Shown here: in pieces, positions 35,381 through 46,300 of the stretch
Numbering within the stretch: position 1 is the stretch's first letter
Layout: each line of letters begins with the position of its first letter
Source of the DNA: Arachis hypogaea
Lineage: Eukaryota > Streptophyta > Magnoliopsida > Fabales > Fabaceae
DNA: 64,000 nucleotides
Direction: 5' to 3'
Assembly (NCBI RefSeq): GCF_003086295.3
Contig: NC_092040.1
Span: 55,283,559-55,347,558 of the forward strand
The notes under the pieces: model-generated
What the model was told of the DNA's origin: nothing
What the model saw: the letters and a program-made list of their open reading frames with translations, nothing else
Database searches by the model: none
Program-made: the position numbers and the translations under genes

Positions 35381-36890
35381 TGATAAACCCCATTTTTAGG
35401 GTTTATCTTGTATGGATTTTAAGGGTTTATCAATGATCTTTCACACTTATTCCTATAAAAACACATGACTTTGTGTTCCTTTCCGAACTTTGCCTCATAG
35501 ATGAAAACATGCTTCTTTTACATCAAATAAGATATCTTTTAACCCTCCTCTATTACCATTCAATGTCGTGATCTGTTTGTTAAGTGATTTCAGAGCTTAT
35601 AAGGTAAGCATGACCTGGAAGAGGGTGAGGAAGCATGCATGAAGGAAAGGAGCATGAAAAATAGAGCTTTGGAACTTCGAGCAGCGACGCGTACGCGTAC
35701 TTTGCCTGTACGCGTGGATGCACGCTACCAAAGTCGGCGCATAGAAGCCAAAGCCAGAGCCGGCGCATTTGCACGGCTAAGCCAGAACCTCATGGACGCG
35801 CCACACTTGGCGCATGCGTGTGGATTGTGAAAGCTCCAGGGACGCATACGCGTGCTGTGCGTGTACGCGTCGATGCCGCACGTGATTTTTAAAAAGAAAA
35901 TGTGACCAGCGATTTGGGCGCAGTTACAAGCCCTGTCAGGTGCAAAGTCCTGGCGAGAAAAGCATAAAAAGACCCAATGATTGGAGGATGGGGACCCATT
36001 CACTCATTTTTACATTTTCTAGATATTTTCCCTAGTTAGTTACACTTTGGAAGAGAGAGAAGCTCTAACCTCTCTCTAGAACTTTGCAATCTGCATCTCA
36101 ATCTCTCTTAGATTCTTGGTGAGATCCATGGCTAACTCATTGTTCCTTTGATTCAAAGTTGTAGATCTACTATTTTCTTCTCAATTAATGCTCTTTTGAT
36201 TCATTCATTTTAGATCGTAAAATTGTGACTTTGCTATTTGGATTTTGATCAATGAAGTGATGAATTTCATTCAATTGTTTGATTGTTGATGCTTGCCTTG
36301 AGTTGAATAGTTTGAATTCAATTTCTTTTTCTCAAATTTCATAATGCTTCTCACTATTGTTCACTAATTATTTGATGAAATGACAACCCTAGCTATGGAG
36401 TAGATTCTTCTTACTTGGCTTAGGGGTTGAATTGTTGGAAACACTTGAATAGTTGGTATCAATTGTTGACTATCAATTGAGGATTGTTGATTGACTTGTA
36501 GGTCACTAGAACTTAAATTCATTACTCTCACTTGACTTTCCTCCATGATTAGGGGTCAACTAAGTGAAGCAATGATTGATTGTTGTCACAATTGATGGAA
36601 GCTATGATGATGGAACCTCTAATGCTCACCCTTGGCCAAAGCTTTTATCTTGATTGATTGATTGTTCATTGTTGTTAGTTTAAATTCTTACATCACAACT
36701 CTCAAAACCACAAAAGACTTCCTAATCAATGATGTGCATTCTAAGACAATTTCTAGGGAGGACGACTCGGGATTCATACTCTTGGTTATAGATTGTAGAA
36801 TTGTTTGATGTGAAATTTACGTGTCGGTTAGACTATACTCACGATTGGACTTATTGATCATTTCTATACCGGCGTAAAAATCTCTCATCA
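35381..36890 (+). mobile_element. 3' LTR, TGATAAACCCCATTTTTAGGG family
   Basis: Starts TGATAAACCCCATTTTTAGG after the polypurine tract and ends TAAAAATCTCTCATCA, about 1510 bp. It carries a CATAAAAAG box (about 35963), an ACGCGT-rich segment (35688-35875) and a GAGAGAGAAGCTCTAACCTC stem. Its start differs from the LTR at 24895, so the two may not be partners, though nothing between them marks a clean boundary. Confidence 0.8.
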
Positions 36891-39800
36891 GGAGGTCAAC
36901 AAAATCAAAACCAAGATCATAGAACACAAAACCCCAACCATTCCAACAATTTCATCCATCAATTCTCAAATCCGAAGCCATACCAACACTCACACAATAC
37001 CGATTTCTAACCTCACCATCAACCACATAATAACCACTTCCAGCCTCCAACAAATCCCAACCCACCAACATAGTCATCTTCTGAGGATAGAATTTCAAGG
37101 ATAGAGGTTTTGCTTGAAAGAATTTTGGAGGAATCAAAGGACACGAAGGTGTTCAAGGAAGAAGTGAGATCCAACATGCAGAATCAAGGAGCTACAATTT
37201 AAAAACTTGAAACACAAGTGGGATACCTTTCTCAGCAAATACTCAAACCCACAAATAGTTTCCCAAGTGATACTGAAAAGAATCCTAGGGGAGAAGCAAA
37301 TACCATGAAGTGGGAAGAATGCAAGGCAATCACCCTGAGGAGTAGGAAGGTTTTGGAAGAGGAGGCCACCAAGAAGGAAGACCATAATAAAAAAACCCAA
37401 AAGATGAGTTAGAGGAGCCAAAGTAAGAAGGAAACAAAATCACACAAAATGATGATTCAATAAAGAAGGAAGTCCTGAAGCCCTATGTGCCAAAAGCCCC
37501 TTACCCTCAGAGACTCAAGGGAAATACCCAGGAGAAGAAATACTATAGATTCTTAGAGATATTAAAGTCACTCCACATCAACATTCCCTTCATAGAAGCT
37601 CTTCAACAAATGCCAATGTATATCAAGTTCATGAAGGAATTGCTATCAAATAAAAGTCCCTTAAAAGGAGGACAAACTGTTGTGATGACCAAGGAGTGCA
37701 GTGCTCTCATCCAAAGAGATTTGCTGACAAAGAAGAAGGACCCAGGGAACTTCCGTATCCCATGCACCATGGGAGATATCACAATTGACAAAGGATTCTA
37801 TGACCTTGGAGTAAGTATAAACCTCATGCCTTTGTCCTTGATGAAGAAGTTCCAAATCACTGAATTGAAGCCCACACAAATAGCTCTCTAATTGGCTGAC
37901 AAATCCTGTAAACAAGCACTTGAAAATAGGGAAATACTTTCTCCCAACAAATTTTGTCATTCTTGACATGGAGGAAGATTACCATCACCCCATCATTTTG
38001 GGAAGACCCTTCTTAGCTACAGCTAGAGCATTGATAGATGTTGAAAGGGGAGAATTAGTGCTGAGAGTGCATGATGAACAGTTAGTTTTCCATGTTTTCA
38101 AAACTACACATGATTTTCCTCAAGAGAATGAGTGTATGAGGATTGATTATCAGGAAACAAACCTAAAGGAAGCACCCAATAAATCACAACCAGAGCTTCT
38201 GAGATCATCCTTGATAGAGAAAAAGGAAGAAGAAGTGGTGCAACAAGCTCAAAGAATCAGGGAGGAGCTAGGGCTACAACCTTCACACGAGATAAGCAAC
38301 AAGAGCCCTCCTGACATTGAGACCACAAAGAAAGAAGCACCACCTAAAGAAGAGAAGAATCTCAAGAAGAAGGTGCCAAGAGGTTGGAGAAACAAGAAAA
38401 TCCACACTGAAGGTTTCTCACAAGGGGACAGAGTAAGGCTAAGCCACCAACCAATAATACCACTGGTGCACGAATTTGTGATTCGCACAACTAACCAGCA
38501 AGTGCACTGGGTCGTCCAAGTAATACCTTACGTGAGTAAGGGTCGATCCCACGGAGATTATTGGTTTGAAGCAATCAATACTTATTTTATTGATCTTAGT
38601 CAGGATGCCACAAAGTTAATTGGATTTTACTTGTAAGAAGCCAAACTATTTAAAATTGTAAGTTGGAATAATAAAGAATACTAGCGTTACTTGTTGTGCA
38701 GTAATGGGGAATATGTTGGGGTTTTGGAGATGCTTTGTCCTTTGAACTTCAACTCTTCCTTGAAATCCTTCAACACACGCAAGGCTCCTTCCATGGCAAG
38801 CTCTATGTAGGGTGTCACCGTTGTCAGTGGCTACTTCCCATCCTCTCAGTGAAAACGTTCCTATGCTCTGTCACAGCACGGCTAATCATCTGTCGGTTCT
38901 CAATCAGGTCGGAATAGAATCCATTGATTCTTTTGCGTCTATCACTAACGCCCAGCCCTCAGGAGTTTGAAGCACGTCACAGTCATTCAATCCCGGAATC
39001 CTACTCGGAATACCACAGACAAGGTTTAGACTTTCCGGATTCTCATGAATGCCGCCATCTATCTAGCTTATACCACGAAGATTCTGTTGGGGAATCTAAG
39101 AGATATTCATTCAGTCTGATGTAGAACGGAGGTGGTTGTCAGGCACACGTTCGTGGATTGAGGAAGGTGATGAGTGTCACGGATCATCACCTTCTTCACA
39201 ATTAAGCGCGAATAAACATCTTAGATAAGAACAAGCGTGTTTGAATGGAAAACAAAGGAATTGTATTAAATCATCGAGACGCTGCAGAGCTCCTCACCCC
39301 CAACAATGGAGTTTAGAGACTCATGCCGTCACAAAGTGTATAATTCAGATCTGAAAATGTCATGAGGTACAAGAAATGTCTGTAAAAGTTGTTTAAATAG
39401 TAAACTAGTAACCTAGGTTTACAGAAAATGAATAAACTAAGATAATTGGTGCAGAAATCCACTTCTGGGGCCCACTTGGTGTGTACTGGGGCTGAGACTA
39501 AAGCTTTCCACGTGTAGAGGCCTTTCTTGGCGTTAAACTCCAGGTTATGACGTGTTTTGGGCGTTCAACTCCGGATCATGACGTTTTTCTGGCGTTTAAC
39601 TCCAGACAGCAGCATGAACTTGGCGTTTAACGCCAAGTTACGTCGTCTATCCTTGCGCAAAGTATAGACTATTATATATTGCTGGAAAGACCTGGATGTC
39701 TACTTTCCAACGCCGTTGAGAGCGCGCCAATTGGACTTCTGTAGCTCCAGAAAATCCATTTCGAGTGCAGGGAGGTCAGGATCCAACAGCATCAGCAGTC

Positions 39801-40169
39801 CTTTTTCAGCCTAAGTCAGATTTTTGCTCAGCTCCCTCAATTTCAGCCAGAAAATACCTGAAATCACAGAAAAACACACAAACTCATAGTAAAGTCCAGA
39901 AATATGATTTTTGCCTAAAAACTAATATTATTTTACTAAAAACTAACTGAAACATGCTAAAATCTACATGAAATTACCCCCAAAAAGCGTACAAAATATC
40001 CGCTCATCAACCACCTCAATTCTCTGCAATACCATCTCCATTCTCTGGATACTACATAGTAAATGATGTCCTTTCACTTGAACATGTGGAGATCATCAAG
40101 GAAGATACTAGAAGGAAATTCACTGTGAGAGGAGAAGAGCTGAGACATTATGATCATCATCCTCCCTAA
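36891..40169 (+). pseudogene. Gag-protease ORF, decayed and split by solo LTR
   Basis: Starts inside gag (Gln/Asn/Pro-rich, about 36895-37080), then KLETQVGYLSQQI (37207) and WEECKAITLRSRKVLEEE. The protease region at 37720-38040 reads FRIPCTMGDITIDKGFYDLG, SINLMPLSLMKK and ILGRPFLATARALIDVERGE, with a frameshift near 37895. The C-terminal part has KVPRGWRNKKIHTEGFSQGD, is cut by the LTR at 38464, and resumes at 40015 as YYIVNDVLSLEHVEI and KFTVRGEELRH before TAA (40167-40169). That tail resembles the C-terminus of Athila/Tat integrases, so RT, RNase H and integrase core are missing between protease and tail. The minus-strand ORF at 62078 has the same layout. No PBS or 5' LTR is attached. Confidence 0.8.
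38464..40009 (-). mobile_element. Solo LTR, TGATGAGCGG family, reverse (1546 bp)
   Basis: Plus-strand ends are TGGTGCACGAATTTGTG and AAAATATCCGCTCATCA. A perfect 5-bp duplication ACCAC flanks it (38459-38463 and 40010-40014). The protease-tail ORF continues on both sides. No internal domain, so it is a solo LTR. It contains GGCGTTTAACGCC words (39590-39640). Confidence 0.93.
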
Positions 40170-41180
40170 CAATGGACAACCGTCAAGCTAGTGACATTAA
40201 AGAAGTGCTTCATGGGACACAACCCATGTCTAATATCCTTTGATTTTATGTTTCAATAGTTAGCAATAAATTAGTTTTCATTGTGGATTCAAAACTCTAC
40301 AATAAATTAACACATGCTCATTAGGAACTTGCATGAAGCATATGATAAACATCAAGTTTGGTGTGCCCAGAGGCACCATAAGATAGATTTATAAAATATT
40401 GAATATGTATATCTTAGTACTCTAATTGTTCATTCTTGCAGCACATAACCAAAAACTAAGTTTGGTGTTCCACACATGCTACATGCATAATTATTTTGAG
40501 TAACTTTGTAGGTCTTGAATCACATGAAAACAAATAGTTTAGTTTAGCCATTTTGTGAATTTTGAAAAAAAGTTAAAAATTTTGTTTTTCTGCCAGTAAC
40601 CGAAAAAGTTTTGAATTTTTGCTTTAAAAGGGAGAATCTTGAAGAAGTGATTGATGGAAGTGATCATCCAAGCTAAGAGTTTCGGTCACTTTATGACAAG
40701 GGAGCTAGGAGTTGGGAACACTTATGGTAACTAGTCACATTTGCCTTGAATCTCGCTCTTTGGGAAGCGCCAGTTTACATGCATTGGCTAGCTATTTTGT
40801 CCTATCTCCACCTTGGTAACAAAACTCAACCACCCCAACCACATTCAATTCCCAATCCTTGTCTCCATTTTCCATAACATGTACCCCATTTGATCCAACA
40901 CATTCTTAATCACCACCATCCATTATGACCATTCCTCCACCTATAAATACGTAAAGCCCCTCCTAACCGAACTCACACCTTCATAATTCACTTTCCTTGC
41001 TTTCACATTTTACTTCTTGCTTTCATATTCTAGTCCTTTGCTCCCACATTCTACCTCCTTGTCCCCATATTCTAAGTCCTTGCTTCCATATTCTATTCGG
41101 CCATCCCTTATTCTTTGTTTCCTCACCTCAATTGACACTCCTTTACATACTCAACAGTCCTTCTACTTTAACTCACCCTC
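40170..41180 (+). other. Inter-ORF region with PPT-like motif and TATA box
   Basis: After the ORF come GACATTAAAGAAGTGCTTCA (also at 50328) and two AAGTTTGGTGTKCC motifs (about 40350 and 40455). An apparent promoter lies at 40942. CT/CA-rich leader-like sequence follows to the ORF2 ATG. Confidence 0.6.
40942..40949 (+). promoter_or_regulatory. Putative internal promoter for ORF2 (TATA box)
   Basis: TATAAATA in the context CCACCTATAAATACGT, about 232 bp before the ORF2 ATG at 41181. A CT-rich leader with CA steps (AACTCACACCTTCATAATTC) follows. The same arrangement precedes ORF2 at 50975 and 61179. Confidence 0.5.
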
Positions 41181-41403
41181 ATGGCCTCTTCTTCTAATAC
41201 CAAGAGTACCAAAGGGAAGCAAGTGATGGAGCAACCCGAGTTTGATGAAGGAAGATTCAAGTCTTACTTCCACCAACATCAACTCAATGGTTGGATAATC
41301 AAGAAAGATGCCATCCCGGAGGCAAGCTTTAAGCTTGAAAATGGCTTCCCTTCAATAAGGGATTAAATTCAAAAGATGAGGTGGGAACTTCTTTGTGATC
41401 AAC
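41181..41403 (+). pseudogene. Second ORF, N-terminal fragment
   Basis: MASSSNTKSTKGKQVMEQPE, FDEGRFKSYFHQHQLNGWII and IPEASFKLENGFPSI match the start of the 59354-60982 protein (MASSSSKRRPGKEP, FDARKFRSQFHE). A TAA interrupts after SIRD (about 41366). The frame continues IQKMRWELLCDQL until an LTR inserted at 41404 cuts it. It belongs to the element whose protease ORF ends at 40169. Confidence 0.8.
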
Positions 41404-41985
41404 TGATGACGGAAAACGCATCCGCTCAAACTACCAGCAAGTATACCTGGTCGCATCAAGTAGTGAAACTCACAAGAGTGAAGTCGATCCCACAGGGATT
41501 GATGGATCAAGCAACTTTACTGAGGTGATATGTCTAGTCAAGCAAAATATTGAAAGAGTTTGGTGAAATTTACTAACAGAATGTAAATTGCAAGAATTCT
41601 AAAGTGCTGAAAGTAAATGACAGAATGTAAATTGTGGAAACATAAATGGCAAGGAACTTAAAATGCATGAAAAGTAAATTGCATTAAATGTAAATGGGGA
41701 TTAGGTGCTGGAAAATTAAAGAAAGCAGTAAATTCAAAGCAATTAAATGAAACTCAAAGCAATCAAAGTGAGAAGAACAGAGAACAAGATTCATTAGGGA
41801 TTGGAGATATCACAATCCATCATGAATCAATGGGTCTCAGCATGCTTCTCAATCATATGAGTAGATCTATGACAGGTTATAATTGATTGGATCCCAATTC
41901 CTTGGCAATCCAATCTCTCTAATCATAATCAATCTTGCCAATTCCTTGATCCAATTGTCATGAGAAGAGGTTAAGTGCATGTCTC
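41404..41985 (-). mobile_element. Truncated reverse LTR, TGATGACAAG-like family
   Basis: The plus strand starts TGATGACGGAAAACGCATCC and continues GGTCGCATCAAGTAGTG and GATCCCACAGGGATTGATGG, similar to the start of the LTR at 56130. It is cut at 41986 by another reverse LTR. Confidence 0.7.
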
Positions 41986-42382
41986 TGGGGCACGAAATTG
42001 TGATCATCAACAATGGCACCAAAAACTTGGTAGCGCTCTCAAACGTGAATCACACTTAGTCACAACTCCGCACAACTAACCAGCAAGTGCACTGGGTAGT
42101 CCAAGTAATACCTTACGTGAGTAAGGGTCGATCCCATGGATATTGTTGGTATGAAGCAAGCTATGGTCATCTTGTAAATCTCAGTTAGGCAGATAGTAAA
42201 TGTTATGGAGTTTTCGAAAAATAAATAAAACAGAAAATAAAGATAGAGTTACTCATGTAATTCAATGGTGGGAATTTCAGATAAGTGTGTGGAGGTGCTT
42301 GTCCCTGTTGGATCTTTGCTTTCTTACTGTCTTCCTTCAATCCTTCTTATTCCCTTTCATGGCAAGCTGTATGTAGGGCATC
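41986..42382 (-). mobile_element. Truncated reverse LTR of TGATGAGCGG family
   Basis: The plus strand begins TGGGGCACGAAATTGTGATC, then AACTAACCAGCAAGTGCACT and GGGTCGATCCCATGG, which is the U5 end of this family read in reverse (compare 38464-38860). It is cut at 42383 by the next LTR inside CTGTATGTAGGGC. Confidence 0.8.
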
Positions 42383-43813
42383 TGATAAACCACTATTTCG
42401 TGGTTCATCTTGTACTCAATTGAGTAGTTTTTATCAACTCTTTACCCATTTATTCATACTAATCGCATGTTTTACGTTTTCCTTCCGGAATTTGTGCTAT
42501 GATTGAAAACATGCTTCCTTGGTCTTATATTTGCTAATATGAATCCTCTCTTATTACCATTAGATGCCGTGATATATGTGTTCAGTGATTTCAGGGATTA
42601 TGGGTAGGAATGGCTTGGAGGATGGAAAGGAAGCATGCAAAAGCGGAAGGAATACAAGAAATTGAAGGAACTGCAAAGCTGTCAGCCTGACCCTCTTGCA
42701 CTAAAATGGTCATAACTTGAGCTACAGAGATCCAAACGACGTGGTTTTAGTTGCGTTGGAAAGCTAACATCCGGGGCTTCGATTTGATATATAATATGCC
42801 ATAGTTGCCCTGACGCTAGGTGACGTGAACGCATCATCTACGCGGACGCGTCGCAGTTACGAAAATCAGCGTGGCAGATTTCTTCTCCGGCGATTTCTGG
42901 GCTGTTTTCGACCAGTTTGCGGCCCAGAAAACACAGATTAGAGGCTATAAAGTGGGGGAATCCATTTATTCATAATCAAGCTTTCATTACTCATAATTTT
43001 AGTTTTAGATGTAGTTTTTAGAGAGAGAGGCTCTCTCCTCTCTTTTAGGATTTAGGATTAGGATTTAGAAATTGGGATTTATTTCAACTCTTCATATCAG
43101 GTTCAATATTCCTTTATTTTGACTTCTCTTCTACTTTGAGATACTTTAATGCTTTTATTGGTATTTGATTTATGTTGCCCAATTGGCTTATAAACTTTTC
43201 ATGTTAGGATTATACATTATTGAGATGTCTTCAGATTTATGATTTCAATTTAGCTTTCCACATTCTTGGTTTTGGTTAGGAAATCAGTAACTCTTGAGTT
43301 ATTAAACTCAACGTGATCGATAATCGCTATCTTTGCTAATTAGCTTGAACTTCTACAATCCCAATCTTTTTCTAGGAATTAACTAGGATTTGGAGACCAA
43401 ACTAATTAGCTACTTGACCTTCCTTTGCACCAGCAGAGGTTAACTAAGTGGAATTAAGATTCAATTTTCATCTTCATTGATAAGGATAACTAGGATAGGA
43501 CTTCTAATTTCTCATACCTTGCCAAGAGTTTATTTTACAGTCTTTTATTTATTTTATTTGTCATTTATCATAATTGCTCCTCATTTTTAAAACCCCCAAT
43601 TTACAAACTCATAACCAATAATAAGAACATACCTCCCTGCAATTCCTTGAGAAGACGACCCGAGGTTTAAATACTTCGGTTATCAATTTATTTAGGGGCT
43701 TGTTACTTGTGACAACCAAAACATTTGTATGAAAGGACTTTTGTTAGTTTAGAAGCTATACTTGCAACGGGAATTTATTCTGAATTCTAAACCACACAAA
43801 AATCTTCTCATCA
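42383..43813 (+). mobile_element. 5' LTR, TGATAAACCACTATTTCGTGG family (1431 bp)
   Basis: Starts TGATAAACCACTATTTCGTG and ends CAAAAATCTTCTCATCA three bases before a primer site. It is related along its length to the 3' LTR at 4469-5960. TATA box TATAAAGT at 42946. A short CGCGGACGCGTCGCAG segment lies at about 42841-42856. Its 3' partner is not in the window because the element is cut at 56130. Confidence 0.88.
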
Positions 43814-43816
43814 AAA

Positions 43817-43834
43817 TGGCGCCGTTGCCGGGGA
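43817..43834 (+). promoter_or_regulatory. Primer binding site (tRNA-Asp)
   Basis: TGGCGCCGTTGCCGGGGA follows the LTR end after three bases and matches the complement of the plant tRNA-Asp 3' end including CCA. Confidence 0.9.
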
Positions 43835-44619
43835 ATCGCAAACGTGTGCCTTATTATTGGTTATTGTAAATATTTTTCAAAAAATATTTTTTTTTCAAAA
43901 ATTATATCTTTTTCAAAATATTTTCTTTTTGTTAGTTTTTATTTTTATTTTCTTCTACTACTATAAACTCTCACCCCTTTGGCTATGAGTCTGGTTACAA
44001 TTATGTTGCAGGAAGAGGAAATTACAATGAGAACAGGCATCAAGATTGGAACAATCAAAGATGGGAGGAGCCACAAGGAATTGATCAACCCTCATGGCAA
44101 CAACCACCTCCAATGGACTATCAACAACCATTCTGTGATGCATATCAAGGCAATGGCTATGGTGAGCACTCTTTTGACTATCAACAACCACCACCATATG
44201 CCTATGAACCCTCTCCTCAACATAGCTTTGGACCACCATACTCACAAACCCCTTTCCACCATTCACCTCCATATGACCCTAACCCGTATCCACCACACCA
44301 ACCACCTTATGAGCCATATGAACCATATATAGAATTACCCTAATTCCAACCCAATTACTCCCCAAAACCACCACCTCCACATGCACCATATCCATATCCA
44401 TCAATCCAAGAGCCTTATGGTCCTACTTATGATACCCAAGCGGAACAAGAATCAACGGATCGTCTCAAGGAAACAGCGGATCGATTTCAGGCAACCCTTC
44501 ATCAATTGAATCAAGCGATAAATCAATTAACTTCCCAATGTTCAGACACTTAAGGAACCCCCATGACTTCATGTGGACAATCTAATGAAGAACGTAGCAT
44601 GAAAGAGACACTAGAGACT

Positions 44620-46276
44620 TGATGAGCGGATAATTTGTACACTTTTTGGCATTGTTTTTAGTATGTTTTTGGTATGATCTAGTTAGTTTTTAGTATATTT
44701 TTATTAGTTTTTAGTTAAAATTTACTTTTCTGTACTTTACTATGAGTTTTTGTGTTTTTCTGTGATTTCAGGTATTTTCTGGCTGAAATTGAGGGACCTG
44801 AGCAAAAATCTGATTCAGAGACTAAAAAGGACTGCAGATGCTGTTGGATTCTGACCTCCCTGCACTCGAAGTGGATTTTCTGGAGCTACAGAAGCCCAAT
44901 TGGCGCTCTCTCAACAGCTTTGGAAAGTAGACATCCTGGGCTTTCCAGCAATATATGATAGTCCATACTTTGCCCAAGATTTGATGGCCCAAACCGGCGT
45001 TCAAAGTCACCTTCAAGATTTCCAGCGTTAAACGCCGGAACTGGCACCCAAATGGGAGTTAAACGCCCAAACTGGCACTAAAGCTGGCGTTTAACTCCAA
45101 GAAGAGTCTCTACACGAAAATGCTTCATCGCTCAGCCCAAGCACACACCAAGTGGGCCCGGAAGTGGATTTTTATGTCATTTACTCATTTCTGTAAACCT
45201 TAGGCTACTAGTTCTCTATAAGTAGGACCTTTTACTATTGTATTTGTAGACGTTGGTAGCTATCTTCATTTTTATGCTATCTTAGATCATTGGGAGGCTG
45301 GCCTCACGGCCATGCCTAGACCTTGTTCTTATGTATTTTCAACGGTGGAGTTTCTACACACCATAGATTAAGGTGTGGAGCTCTGCTGTACCTCGAGTAT
45401 TAATGCAATTACTATTGTTCTTCCATTCAATTCCGCTTGTTCTTGTTCTAAGATATCACTTGTTCTTCAACTTGATGAATGTGATGATCCGTGACACTCA
45501 TCATCATTCTCACCTATGAACAAGGTGACTGACAACCACCTCTGTTCTACAAGCAACCAAGGTTCTAGTGAATATCTCTTGGATTCTTTAACCGGAATCT
45601 TCGTGGTATAGGCGAGAACTGATGGCGGCATTCAAGAGAATCCGGAAGGTCTAACCTTGTCTGTGGTATTCTAAGTAGGATTCAGTGATTGAATGACTGT
45701 GACGCGCTTCAAACTCCTAGCAGGCGGGGCGTTAGTGACAGACGCAAAAGAATCGATGGATTCTATTCCGGCCTGACCGAGAACCGACAGCTGAATTCCG
45801 CGTGCTGTGACAGAGCATATGCAATCGTTTTTACTGAGAGGATGGGAGGTAGCCATTGACAACGGTGAAACCCTACACAAGCTTGCCATGGAAAGGAGTA
45901 AGAAGGATTGGATGAAGACAATAGGAAAGCAGAGAGACGGAAGGGAAGGCATCTTCATGCGCTTATCTGAAGTTCCTACCAATGAATTACATAAGTACCT
46001 CTATCTTTACCTTTATGTTTATTTTCGTTCATCACTATATCCATTTGAGTTTGCTTGACTAAGATTTACAAGATGACCATAGCTTGCTTCAATACTAACA
46101 ATCTCCGTGGGATCGACCCTTACTCGCGTAAGGTTTATTACTTGGACGACCCAGTGCACTTGCTGGTTAGTTGTGCGAAGTTGTGTAATGCCATGGTATT
46201 GAACACCAAGTTTTTGGGGTTCATGACCGGGGATTATGAGAGTTGTGAAAAGTATTGTTCACAATTTCGCGCACCA
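44620..46276 (+). repeat. 5' LTR of the complete element
   Basis: U3 start TGATGAGCGGATAATTTGTA. GGCGTTTAACTCC/GGGAGTTAAACGCCC palindromic words lie at 45020-45100. TATA word TATAAGTA at 45217-45224 in TTCTCTATAAGTAGGACC. A GGCTGGCC-TCAC-GGCCATGCC stem lies at 45296-45317. Ends TTCGCGCACCA. Confidence 0.95.
45217..45224 (+). promoter_or_regulatory. LTR TATA box
   Basis: TATAAGTA, conserved at 26917 and 53805 in the sister LTRs. Likely core promoter of the genomic RNA. Confidence 0.55.
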
Positions 46277-46282
46277 AGTTTT

Positions 46283-46300
46283 TGGCGCCGTTGCCGGGGA
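46283..46300 (+). promoter_or_regulatory. Primer binding site (tRNA-Asp)
   Basis: TGGCGCCGTTGCCGGGGA, six bases after the 5' LTR end. Confidence 0.92.
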
